From contig CALXTC010000008.1 of NCBI GenBank assembly GCA_944391325.1, positions 1 to 36,509 of the forward strand: a DNA stretch of 36,509 nucleotides. Reading direction: 5' to 3'. The stretch is from an uncultured Candidatus Saccharibacteria bacterium. GTDB taxonomy: Bacteria > Patescibacteriota > Saccharimonadia > Saccharimonadales > Saccharimonadaceae. The notes beneath the pieces are model-generated. The model was not told the DNA's origin and ran no database searches. It saw only the letters and a program-made list of their open reading frames with translations. Positions 1 to 7,242 of the stretch are shown one piece after another; positions within the stretch are counted from its first letter, which is position 1; every line of letters begins with the position of its first letter. Both the position numbers and the translations under genes were made by a program.

Positions 1-13
1 CTGTGTGGTTATA

Positions 14-40
14 CTGATGAGTTCCAAAAGGACGAAAAGT
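14..40 (+). other. Hammerhead-ribozyme-like core (weak)
   Basis: CTGATGA (14-20) is followed by a short hairpin (21-25 with 30-33, AAAA loop, one bulged T) and then GAAA (34-37). This is the order of the conserved hammerhead core. Stems I and III and the cleavage site would lie upstream of the window, so the call cannot be completed. It could be chance. Confidence 0.2.
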
Positions 41-47
41 GGGTGAG

Positions 48-56
48 TGGTAAAAT
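48..56 (+). promoter_or_regulatory. Extended -10 promoter of murD (leaderless)
   Basis: TGG-TAAAAT ends 6 bases before the murD ATG at 63. No Shine-Dalgarno sequence lies between, so transcription should start at or next to the start codon. Confidence 0.65.
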
Positions 57-62
57 AGGGTT

Positions 63-1385
63 ATGAAGATTGCAATTGCTGGATATGGAGTAGAGGGAAA
101 ATCTAATTATCATTATTATCGGACTAAAGAGCCAGAGGCTGAGATTACTATTTTTGATGAGCGAGAGCGGTTGGACGACGCTCCGACCGATGCCAAGTTA
201 GTGTTGGGCAAAGGAGTCTTTGGCAAAATTCATGGCTTTGACCTAGTTCTACGTAGTCCATCGGTGCCTCCACGAAATATAGGTCAGACAGAGCATATTT
301 GGTCGGCAACACGTGAATTTATGCGACATTGTCCAGCGCCGATTATTGGTGTCACTGGGTCAAAGGGTAAGGGGACTGTCTGTAGTTTTATCGCCGAAAT
401 CTTAAAGGCGCACTTTGCGGAGCAGTCTAAACGGCATATTCACCTACTGGGCAATATTGGTGTGCCAGCGTTAGATATCTTGCCACAAGTTAATGAAGAT
501 GATGTGGTCGTTTACGAGATGTCGTCGTTTCAGTTGTGGGACTGCACGCAGTCACCGTCGATTGCCGTAGTGACGATGATTGAACCAGACCACTTGAATG
601 TTCATAGCGACTTTCAGGATTACGTTAATGCTAAATTAAATATCCTATATTACCAGCATGACGGCAATACGGCCGTCTACAACCAGGAAGAAGCCAGTCC
701 AGAGCTAGCAGAACTGATCGGACATATTATTACTACTACTCAGGCTGACGATATGCCGTATCCATATCGGGTCGGGGCTCATTTCGACGATGAGAATTTA
801 TATATGGGCGACGAGATAATTTGCCCAGTTAATGATATTAAGTTGCCGGGACGACACAATTTACTAAATGCCTGTGCGGCTATTGCGGCTACCTGGGAGA
901 TTACTGGTCATGATAAAGCAGCAATCGCTAAAGGTCTAGGCGCGTTTGAGGGGTTACCACATCGCTTGAAGTTCGTTCGCGAGGTTAACGGTACTCGTTT
1001 CTATGATGACAGTATTGCCACGACGCCAGGTTCGGCTATTGCTGCGATTAAGGCGTTTGACCAGCCAAAGGTGCTAATTTTAGGTGGCTCAGATAAAGGT
1101 GCAGATTATCATGAGCTGGGTCGGGTAATTGGTCATGGTAATGTGCGAGTAGTTCTAGCCATTGGGGCTAATCGGTCAAAAATTGCCGAACAGATTATGG
1201 ACGAAACTGAGGTATCGGTGGTGCAGAGTAGTGCGACCAGCATGCAGGATATTGTGCAAACGGTCTACGATTTGTCTAATCCTGGTGATGTGGTTATTCT
1301 GTCGCCAGCAGCCGCTAGCTTTGATATGTTCAAATCCTATCAAGATCGAGGCGATCAATTTGTCGCAGCGGTGAATGAGTTGTGA
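63..1385 (+). CDS. murD: UDP-N-acetylmuramoylalanine--D-glutamate ligase
   Basis: MurD adds D-glutamate to UDP-MurNAc-L-alanine in the cytoplasm, using ATP, as the second Mur-ligase step of peptidoglycan precursor synthesis. The 440-residue product has an N-terminal Rossmann-like nucleotide-binding start (IAGYGVEGKS). Its Mur-ligase P-loop is GVTGSKGKGT at residues 96-105, a variant of the usual GTNGKT/S form, with K103 as the likely ATP-binding lysine. Further Mur-ligase motifs follow: EMSSFQL, the EPDHLNVH stretch, GRHNLLNACAA, and in the C-terminal domain DDSIATTPGSA and LGGSDKG. Length is normal for the family. The start is the ATG placed 6 bases after an extended -10. The gene is about 28 kb from the dcw cluster that holds mraY, ftsW and murG, so murD has left the usual cluster. 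It ends in TGA. Confidence 0.96.
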   Translation: MKIAIAGYGVEGKSNYHYYRTKEPEAEITIFDERERLDDAPTDAKLVLGKGVFGKIHGFDLVLRSPSVPPRNIGQTEHIWSATREFMRHCPAPIIGVTGSKGKGTVCSFIAEILKAHFAEQSKRHIHLLGNIGVPALDILPQVNEDDVVVYEMSSFQLWDCTQSPSIAVVTMIEPDHLNVHSDFQDYVNAKLNILYYQHDGNTAVYNQEEASPELAELIGHIITTTQADDMPYPYRVGAHFDDENLYMGDEIICPVNDIKLPGRHNLLNACAAIAATWEITGHDKAAIAKGLGAFEGLPHRLKFVREVNGTRFYDDSIATTPGSAIAAIKAFDQPKVLILGGSDKGADYHELGRVIGHGNVRVVLAIGANRSKIAEQIMDETEVSVVQSSATSMQDIVQTVYDLSNPGDVVILSPAAASFDMFKSYQDRGDQFVAAVNEL

Positions 1386-1403
1386 CGGCTGACGCCCAGT
1401 ATA

Positions 1404-1412
1404 TGATATAAT
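1404..1412 (+). promoter_or_regulatory. Extended -10 promoter for the 1472/1869 pair
   Basis: TGA-TATAAT lies just after the murD stop. No clear -35 is seen at 17 bp. The predicted leader is about 50 bases and carries hairpins before the Shine-Dalgarno sequence. Confidence 0.6.
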
Positions 1413-1417
1413 CAACA

Positions 1418-1450
1418 CATTCGTATCACTGGTGATGGTGCGAATGCACC
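1418..1450 (+). promoter_or_regulatory. Leader with two mutually exclusive hairpins
   Basis: CATTCG (1418-1423) can pair with CGAATG (1441-1446), enclosing ATCAC/GTGAT. Alternatively GGTGC (1437-1441) can pair with GCACC (1446-1450) around GAAT. The two structures share bases and cannot form together. The Shine-Dalgarno GGAGG follows at about 1461-1465. Confidence 0.35.
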
Positions 1451-1471
1451 TGAGATGATTGGAGGATTGAC

Positions 1472-1837
1472 ATGGCTACCGATGTGTCACCCGATGTCCG
1501 GACGAGGATGGTTGACGACTCGATGCGTGATGTCAGACAGGCTCACAAGGCGTTGGACGAGGCCATGGCGGAAGTGGTCGAGCTGGACGAAAAGTGTCGC
1601 ATGCTTGATACTGGCATCTTGACTGACGAGTCGTTCGATCTTTATGACAAGCTGACCGGCAAGCTGGAAGAGGCCACTAAGTTGGCCCAAGCCCTCATGG
1701 CTGATTTTGACGAGGCGCGAGCCTGTGCGACTGACAATTATCCGCTTCGTGATGTCAGTCTGGATGGCAGCGACCAGCCGATCGAGCCTAGCTCGGAGCG
1801 TCGGGCAGAGAACGTTCATTGTCCGTTGTGGAAGTAG
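1472..1837 (+). CDS. Hypothetical helical protein, 121 aa
   Basis: I do not recognise this protein. It is acidic and strongly helical. Two amphipathic, possibly coiled-coil stretches run over roughly residues 17-50 and 55-85. There is no signal peptide or membrane segment, so it should be cytoplasmic. The ATG at 1472 is preceded by TTGGAGGATTGAC, a clear Shine-Dalgarno at good spacing. Codon use is richer in G+C than in neighbouring murD (many CTG, GTC, GAC codons where murD uses CTA and TTA). It is the first gene of a two-gene unit with 1869-2099, ending at an intrinsic terminator. It belongs to a recurring class in this window: small unknown genes with leaders and Shine-Dalgarno sites. Confidence 0.75.
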   Translation: MATDVSPDVRTRMVDDSMRDVRQAHKALDEAMAEVVELDEKCRMLDTGILTDESFDLYDKLTGKLEEATKLAQALMADFDEARACATDNYPLRDVSLDGSDQPIEPSSERRAENVHCPLWK

Positions 1838-1868
1838 ATGTCCCTCTAGATAGGAGGCGGTTGCAATT

Positions 1869-2099
1869 ATGCCGACTATTTACCCAGATACCGAGCAGTT
1901 GCGCCAGAAGTTGTTCGTGGCGCGAGCCAATGCGGCTCGTCGAATCGCCGTCCTGCGACGTGAGCAGGCCAAGCCCGAGAACGCTCCGTACGCCAGCTAC
2001 TTTGATGATCAGATTGAGGACATCAAGGCGAGCGTTGCGCCAGCCCAGGCAGCCTATGATGCGGCCATGGACATGGTGGCTGGTGGCATCAACCGCTAG
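1869..2099 (+). CDS. Hypothetical helical protein, 76 aa
   Basis: No family is recognised. The 76-residue product is alanine- and arginine-rich and predicted to be almost entirely helical, with no membrane segment. The ATG at 1869 is preceded by TAGGAGGCGGTTGCAATT, a strong Shine-Dalgarno. The gene starts 31 bases after the preceding stop and shares its G+C-rich codon use, so the two are probably co-transcribed from the 1404 promoter. The terminator at 2126-2160 ends the unit. A longer reading frame overlapping it in another frame is considered a shadow because it lacks this ribosome-binding site. Confidence 0.72.
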   Translation: MPTIYPDTEQLRQKLFVARANAARRIAVLRREQAKPENAPYASYFDDQIEDIKASVAPAQAAYDAAMDMVAGGINR

Positions 2100-2125
2100 G
2101 CTCGTTCATCTCCTCCCAGTGGTTT

Positions 2126-2160
2126 GTGGCTCCCACTATAAAAAGAGCCACTTTTTATTT
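2126..2160 (+). terminator. Intrinsic terminator after the 1472/1869 unit
   Basis: GTGGCTC (2126-2132) pairs with GAGCCAC (2145-2151), followed by a T-rich tail. Confidence 0.8.
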
Positions 2161-2166
2161 TGTCAT

Positions 2167-2196
2167 TTGCCATATTATCTACATTCATGCTACAAT
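2167..2196 (+). promoter_or_regulatory. Promoter of the surface-protein gene
   Basis: TTGCCA (2167-2172), an 18-bp spacer, then TACAAT (2191-2196) with an upstream TGC. The predicted transcript start near 2203 gives a leader of about 195 bases composed largely of hairpin repeats. Confidence 0.6.
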
Positions 2197-2254
2197 AACC
2201 ACTAACATTATGGTGTGGTGGAGTAAAACTAATCACAAACAAACATCATCTCTT

Positions 2255-2423
2255 ACCACCCCAGTAGGGGGGGGGTAATTCTCAGAACCTAAACCAACGG
2301 CTTAGCCTTACCTCCCATACTAGGAAAGGTCACTTACAAGAGCGACCACGGAACAACCGGCACTCTCTATACCTTGCCTCCCCTACTAGGGGAGGTGACT
2401 TGCATCGCAAGTCGGTGGGGTTC
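2255..2423 (+). repeat. Array of three related hairpin repeats in the leader
   Basis: Three imperfect units begin at about 2255, 2310 and 2377, spaced 55 and 67 bases. Each has a pyrimidine-rich arm (CCACCCC, CCTCCCA, CCTCCCC), a loop containing AGTA or ACTA, and a purine-rich arm. The last unit is intact: CCTCCCC (2377-2383) pairs with GGGGAGG (2389-2395). Then GACTTGC (2397-2403) pairs with GCAAGTC (2407-2413), followed by GGTGGGGTTC. The middle unit aligns to it with decayed arms. This 300-base stretch has no other gene. The intact unit has the same layout as the copies around 22363-22993. Confidence 0.7.
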
Positions 2424-5156
2424 AAAACCATCACTATCGCTTGCTTAGCCTTAGCCCTCATTAGCACTATCTCCCTCAACATCATCAGAACCTACTCCAT
2501 TAACAACACTAGGACTAATGCCCTAGGCAGTAGTAGTAACTATAACAGTAACTCTAGTCCTCTTTCTGACCCATCCGCCATTAGATTATCTATCACGAAT
2601 GGAACTAACTCATGTAGTAATACCCAATTAACTAACGCTGGTGATGTCTGTATTAACACTCCCACCAATGACGCCAAAGTTGCCGTTGGTAGTCATACCC
2701 TAACCATAGAAGTAGGTGACTATGTAGACATCCTAAAGGTAACCCTAGGCGCATATAGCAATGGTAATAATAACTACCTAGTCAACCAGTCAGACAGTAG
2801 CCTAGTTATTCCTCCAACTAATGGTTCGCTTACTAATCCTCAATCCCTAACAGCTAGTGACCATAATGTTGGTAGCTGGGGTTATGCTATACCAGGAGAG
2901 TTTGGCTTTGACCCCATCTCTCAATATACCGATACAACAACCCTAGAGCAGGCTAAGTTTGCCAAGGTTCCCCAAGGCTACTTACCAGACACTATCCTAC
3001 AGATTGATGACGTTAACCAACCTGAGTATACTAAACAACTTTATTATGGTATTCGCCTAAACAATCCCATCAACACACAGGCAGGCGTATATTCACAAGT
3101 CATTACCTATACCGCTACTGCCACCATTCCTACCCCCACTCTCACTAGACTAGTCGTCAATGACTCAGTCCAACAAAACCAAACCAGTGAATTTGCCATA
3201 GAGGGTACTAATCTAGATACCGTCTCTAGCATTAAACTATGCCCAACTGGTCAACAACCAGATACTACCACTACCAACTGCTATGAAGTACCTAGTGGAG
3301 ACATAGATACCTACCTAGACGACACTACCACCTCAACCAAAGGTACTATCCTATCCTTTACTAACCCAGCCATCTCAGAACCAGGTACCTATGACCTATA
3401 TACCATCTCCCCAGCTGGTCAAACTAAACTAGACCAACCCTTCATTGTCCAAGAACAATCTACCTGCCGTAATGGTGATCCTAACTCAGACTGCCAAGTA
3501 GACATAGATAACAATATGATCCCCATCTACTATGCTGGTAATAACACAGATGGTTCTGCTATATGGAAAGTAGCCAATGTTAACAACCTAGGTGAATGGT
3601 ATGACTATACTAAGAAGCAGTGGGCCAATGCCGTTACTGTCCAATCCAACAAACTCACTACCTACAAGAACAAACCGGGTACAGTCATTAACAACAATGA
3701 TGTCCTCGGTTACTGGGTCTACATTCCTAGATACGCCTATGAAGTCCAACGTCCTAATGCCATAGACAGAGTAGTCACTGATGAATACCCATTACCAGAC
3801 AACAGGATAACCAACAACTACAATAGCCACTCCATTAGAAACGAATTCTCCATCCACTTTGAAAAAGCCACAGACACAAAGAAAACACCCGCTGAAACAT
3901 GTAATACACTAAACATAACCAATCCTAACCAAATGTGGGCTAATGGCACACCAACAGAAGAAGCTGGCCCAGACAACACTAACATCCTAGCCAAAGACTA
4001 CCGCACTGGCTGTGCTGCCCAAGGTAATACCAATAATATCTCTCGTCTATACACAGATGCCAACGGAAAAGGTAACAATACCACCTGGGCTACCCATCCT
4101 GCCTTTACATTCGGTAGTACCGAACTAAACGGCCTGTGGATTGGTAAGTTTGAAACCACTGGCAAGGTTAACGCTCCAACCGTTAAACCCAATCAACATG
4201 CTAACGTCAGTGAATACATTGGTGAATTCTACACTATGGCTAGAAGTATTGGTACGGGTACTTATGACCCAACTAACAATGGCGGTAATACCATCCCTGA
4301 CATTACCCAGAATTCCCACAACCTAAATAAAGCTACTAGTCATATGCTCAAAAACTCTGAATGGGGCGCTATAACCTACCTAGCCTCCTCTAAGTACGGT
4401 GCTGGTACTAATAACGTCTCTATTAACAGTGCTAATCCGCCATCTACCTCAACTGATGCTGATGGAAATAGTTCTAGATACGGCATCACCGGTTGTGGCC
4501 CCAGCAACATTAACCGTTCAACTACCGACTATAGTTCTGTCACCACCTCAACTGGTGAAACAGCTGACCTACCAGCGCTATCCAGTAGCCATATAGAGGA
4601 TCCCCTAGCCTGTGGTGATGTCGATCATTCCTACGTAGGCAGTATTGGTCAACTAGCCAGCACGACTAACAACGTCTACGGCATTTACGACATGTCCGGT
4701 GGAACCTATGAGCATGTTATGGGCAACTTAACTAGTTATGACGACCAATCTGAATCTGATCTTACCGTCTACACTAGAAACCCCATTAAGCCACCTTATA
4801 TAGACCTATACAAAGAATCCCTAGGTTTTGACTATTCTAGCAGCGATGATACCAAACCAGCTTGGTCGTATTCGACGGGTGTTTTAAGTGCTATGGACTA
4901 CAACAACGACGTCTGTGCCTGGGGCACCTGTGGTGGCCATGCCCTACACGAAACTAAACAATACCAGTCGGTCTCGAGCGGCCACCAGTCCTGGGGAGAC
5001 GATTTCTCCTCCTTCGTCTACTCGAGCTTTCGTTGGTTCCAGCGTGGCGGTAACGCGTATAGTGGTTCCAGCGCTGGGTTGTTCGCCTCGGGCGGCGGCA
5101 ATGGCCGCAGCGTCAATCAATACGGGTTCCGCTCTGTGCTGCTGGCCGCTCCGTAA
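2400..5156 (+). CDS. Large exported surface protein with a variable-type C-terminal lectin-like domain
   Basis: The 918-residue product begins with a basic stretch and a hydrophobic segment (about residues 9-27) that acts as a signal peptide or anchor. Threonine/asparagine-rich extracellular domains follow. Residues about 245-355 resemble an IPT/TIG immunoglobulin-like domain. The rest matches the sulfatase-modifying-factor/FISUMP-like type, with LWIGKFETTG, NSEWGAITYLASSKYG and IYDMSGGTYEHVMGN. The end, WFQRGGNAYSGSSAGLF followed by YGFRSV, matches the C-type-lectin fold used by targets of diversity-generating retroelements. The start is TTG 2400 or GTG 2415, and both lie inside a hairpin repeat. 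Up to about 4960 the coding strand has far more C than G, unlike every neighbour. Beyond that it becomes G+C-rich with mostly NNC/NNT codons. A role in host attachment is inferred. Confidence 0.85.
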   Translation: MHRKSVGFKTITIACLALALISTISLNIIRTYSINNTRTNALGSSSNYNSNSSPLSDPSAIRLSITNGTNSCSNTQLTNAGDVCINTPTNDAKVAVGSHTLTIEVGDYVDILKVTLGAYSNGNNNYLVNQSDSSLVIPPTNGSLTNPQSLTASDHNVGSWGYAIPGEFGFDPISQYTDTTTLEQAKFAKVPQGYLPDTILQIDDVNQPEYTKQLYYGIRLNNPINTQAGVYSQVITYTATATIPTPTLTRLVVNDSVQQNQTSEFAIEGTNLDTVSSIKLCPTGQQPDTTTTNCYEVPSGDIDTYLDDTTTSTKGTILSFTNPAISEPGTYDLYTISPAGQTKLDQPFIVQEQSTCRNGDPNSDCQVDIDNNMIPIYYAGNNTDGSAIWKVANVNNLGEWYDYTKKQWANAVTVQSNKLTTYKNKPGTVINNNDVLGYWVYIPRYAYEVQRPNAIDRVVTDEYPLPDNRITNNYNSHSIRNEFSIHFEKATDTKKTPAETCNTLNITNPNQMWANGTPTEEAGPDNTNILAKDYRTGCAAQGNTNNISRLYTDANGKGNNTTWATHPAFTFGSTELNGLWIGKFETTGKVNAPTVKPNQHANVSEYIGEFYTMARSIGTGTYDPTNNGGNTIPDITQNSHNLNKATSHMLKNSEWGAITYLASSKYGAGTNNVSINSANPPSTSTDADGNSSRYGITGCGPSNINRSTTDYSSVTTSTGETADLPALSSSHIEDPLACGDVDHSYVGSIGQLASTTNNVYGIYDMSGGTYEHVMGNLTSYDDQSESDLTVYTRNPIKPPYIDLYKESLGFDYSSSDDTKPAWSYSTGVLSAMDYNNDVCAWGTCGGHALHETKQYQSVSSGHQSWGDDFSSFVYSSFRWFQRGGNAYSGSSAGLFASGGGNGRSVNQYGFRSVLLAAP
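4958..5153 (+). other. Candidate DGR variable region
   Basis: The last 65 or so codons change abruptly in composition. They consist largely of NNC or NNT codons at positions where diversity-generating-retroelement targets carry mutagenised AAY codons. They encode the RGG...AGLF...GFR pattern of lectin-fold variable proteins. No template repeat or reverse transcriptase is present in this window. Confidence 0.5.
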
Positions 5157-5187
5157 GGCTAATAAAAATACCCAAACTCTCTGGCTA

Positions 5188-5196
5188 TGATAAAAT
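5188..5196 (+). promoter_or_regulatory. Extended -10 promoter of the LOG/prfB unit (leaderless)
   Basis: TGA-TAAAAT ends 6 bases before the ATG at 5203. An alternative ATG at 5197 touches the -10 and would lie upstream of the transcript start. Confidence 0.6.
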
Positions 5197-5202
5197 ATGG
5201 TT

Positions 5203-6072
5203 ATGGTTAAAAAGAAACAGAATCTAAAGCTGGATAGTAGCCGAATTAAGCTACGGGCTAGGCGACGGGCGATTGCCCGAACAGCGATGGTGGACAAGCC
5301 CTGGGAACGCATTTTGGGAACAGAGCAGATGACGCCTGATGATGACCGACGGTTTGCTAGATATACTCGTGACTTGGTCTATGGACTAGAAACTATCAAA
5401 CAATTTCCTCAGGGTGTCACCATTTTTGGCTCAGCCAGATTTCATCCAACTAATAAATATTATCAGGCGGCCTATGAACTAGGTGCCAAACTGGCCCAGC
5501 ATAATCATACGGTGACGACCGGTGGTGGACCGGGTATTATGGAGGCAGCCAACCGTGGTGCCTTTGAAAATCATGGCCGGTCAGTGGGGATGAATATCAA
5601 GTTGCGTACCGAGCAGGATTTGAACCCGTGGACAACTGATTCGATGGAATTTCATTACTTCTTTGCTCGCAAGGTAATGATGACGATGGCGTCCAAAATG
5701 TTTGTCTTTTTCCCCGGTGGCTTTGGTACCATGGATGAATTTTGTGAGGTACTGGAGATGGTTCATACCGGCAAAATGCCGATGTCGCCAATCGTTTTAT
5801 ATGGTCAGGAGTTCTGGTCGGGGCTGGACCAATGGTTTGGCGGGTTAATGAGCGACTGGCACCTGATTGAAACTGGCGATCCCAATGAAATGAACGAGAT
5901 GTCCCATGTTAAGGCATCGGACTTTGGGCTGGTCAAAAATGCTCGAAACCTATACTATATAACTGATAACGTGGATGAGATTGTTAAAATTGCTGACCAG
6001 ACGGATCCACGGGATATTCAGGAACTATTCGACCAGGTTAGTGCTTGTCGTCTATTTGGTCGATGCGATTAA
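5203..6072 (+). CDS. LOG family protein (TIGR00730-type)
   Basis: This is a Rossmann-fold protein of the LOG/lysine-decarboxylase-like family. Characterised members are nucleoside 5'-monophosphate phosphoribohydrolases that release free bases such as cytokinins; the substrate here is unknown. The signature TGGGPGIMEAANRGA and the second motif PGGFGTMDE, both of the nucleotide-binding catalytic site, are present. A basic N-terminal extension of about 40 residues precedes the domain. The ATG at 5203 is preferred over 5197 because it fits the leaderless spacing. prfB begins 6 bases after the stop, so the two are probably one transcript. Family assignment is firm; function is not. Confidence 0.92.
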   Translation: MVKKKQNLKLDSSRIKLRARRRAIARTAMVDKPWERILGTEQMTPDDDRRFARYTRDLVYGLETIKQFPQGVTIFGSARFHPTNKYYQAAYELGAKLAQHNHTVTTGGGPGIMEAANRGAFENHGRSVGMNIKLRTEQDLNPWTTDSMEFHYFFARKVMMTMASKMFVFFPGGFGTMDEFCEVLEMVHTGKMPMSPIVLYGQEFWSGLDQWFGGLMSDWHLIETGDPNEMNEMSHVKASDFGLVKNARNLYYITDNVDEIVKIADQTDPRDIQELFDQVSACRLFGRCD

Positions 6073-6078
6073 TCGTAT

Positions 6079-7158
6079 ATGAAAGATGAATTAGCCAAGC
6101 GACTGCGACAGTTGGCGGTGGACATTGAGTCTGCCGTTGCTAAGTTGGGCTTGGATGAAAAGCAACGGCAACTGGCCGACTTAGAGGAGCAAGTATCACG
6201 ACCAGAGCTGTGGAATAATCCAGACCATGCCCAGATGGTTACTAGGGAGTTGTCTAGTCTGAAATCGATTGTTCAACCCTGGAAAGTGTTGCAGGCTCAG
6301 GCCAATGATGCAATTGAATTATTGGATATTATCGATGACGAACTAGCTGATGAGTTTGCTGGCCAGGTTCAGGCGATGGAGAAGACTTTTGCCGAGCTAA
6401 AGCAGCAGTTGATGTTTGATGGTAAATACGATGCCGGCGACGCCATCCTGCGTCTTAGTAGCGGGGTTGGTGGTGATGACGCCCAGGACTTTACTGAAAT
6501 GCTAGAGCGCATGTATCTGCGTTGGGCAGAGCAGAACGGCTTTACTGCTAGTGTAATTGAGCGTAGCCCTGGTGAACAGGCTGGTGTTAAAACATCGGTG
6601 ATTGAGGTGTCGGGGCCGTATGCCTATGGCTGGCTAAAGAGTGAAAATGGGGTGCATCGAATGGTTAGGCTAAGCCCATTTAACGCTGAATCACGGGAGA
6701 CATCATTTGCGTTGGTCGAGGTGCTGCCAAAAATTGACGCTCCAGATGAGGTGCAGATTGACGACAAGGATTTGCGCATCGATATCTATCGTAGCGGCGG
6801 CCATGGTGGACAGGGTGTTAATACGACTGACTCGGCAGTGCGCATTACTCATCTGCCGACAAACACTGTGGTGACTATTCAAAATGAACGTTCGCAAATT
6901 CAAAACAAGGCTAAGGCAATGGAGATTTTGCGTGGTAAATTAGTGGCTATGCAATTGGAACAACACGCTGCCAGCCTAGACGAACTAAGGGCGGGGGATA
7001 GTGCCAGCTGGGGGTCGCAAATTCGCAATTATGTACTGCACCCATATAAATTAGTTAAAGACACTAGAACAAAACACGAGGAAAAGGATGTCGAGGCTGT
7101 CCTAGATGGTCGATTAAAAGGTTTTCAACTAGCCTATCTAGAACAGTTGCATTCATAG
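6079..7158 (+). CDS. prfB: Peptide chain release factor 2
   Basis: RF2 recognises UAA and UGA stop codons in the ribosomal A site and triggers peptide release. The 359-residue product has the helical N-terminal domain, the SPF anticodon-like motif in VRLSPFNAES, and the catalytic loop GGHGGQGVNTTDSAV whose GGQ enters the peptidyl-transferase centre. The C-terminal WGSQIRNYVLHPY block is typical. The frame is continuous, so the programmed +1 frameshift that controls RF2 in many bacteria is absent. RF2 together with TGA stops in neighbouring genes shows that UGA has not been reassigned here, unlike in Gracilibacteria and Absconditabacteria. No Shine-Dalgarno is seen. Translation probably depends on the upstream LOG gene 6 bases away. 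Confidence 0.96.
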   Translation: MKDELAKRLRQLAVDIESAVAKLGLDEKQRQLADLEEQVSRPELWNNPDHAQMVTRELSSLKSIVQPWKVLQAQANDAIELLDIIDDELADEFAGQVQAMEKTFAELKQQLMFDGKYDAGDAILRLSSGVGGDDAQDFTEMLERMYLRWAEQNGFTASVIERSPGEQAGVKTSVIEVSGPYAYGWLKSENGVHRMVRLSPFNAESRETSFALVEVLPKIDAPDEVQIDDKDLRIDIYRSGGHGGQGVNTTDSAVRITHLPTNTVVTIQNERSQIQNKAKAMEILRGKLVAMQLEQHAASLDELRAGDSASWGSQIRNYVLHPYKLVKDTRTKHEEKDVEAVLDGRLKGFQLAYLEQLHS

Positions 7159-7175
7159 CGATTATGCATTAAAAT
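7147..7175 (+). promoter_or_regulatory. Promoter of the sortase-ftsEX unit
   Basis: TTGCAT (7147-7152), a 17-bp spacer, then TAAAAT (7170-7175). The -35 lies within the end of prfB. The leader is about 60 bases and contains two copies of GGAGACAAA (7190-7198 and 7233-7241); the second is the Shine-Dalgarno of the sortase gene. Confidence 0.65.
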
Positions 7176-7242
7176 ATATCGTATAGTCCGGAGACAAACA
7201 GACTAAACAATATATAGATAAAAACATTAACAGGAGACAAAA

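Noticed and set aside
41-54. MraZ box in the murD promoter
   Set aside because: GTGGGTGAGTGG resembles an MraZ site, but the two G-rich units are not about 10 bp apart as in the mraZ promoter.
1819-2205. 128-codon open frame overlapping the 1869 gene
   Set aside because: It lacks a Shine-Dalgarno and runs through the terminator; the 1869 frame has a clear start signal and better composition.
2255-2423. CRISPR array
   Set aside because: The units are imperfect hairpins of different size without constant repeats or unique spacers, and no cas gene is nearby. No CRISPR array was seen anywhere in the window.
6079-6180. Programmed frameshift in prfB
   Set aside because: The reading frame is continuous from the start; no in-frame TGA near codon 25 is present.
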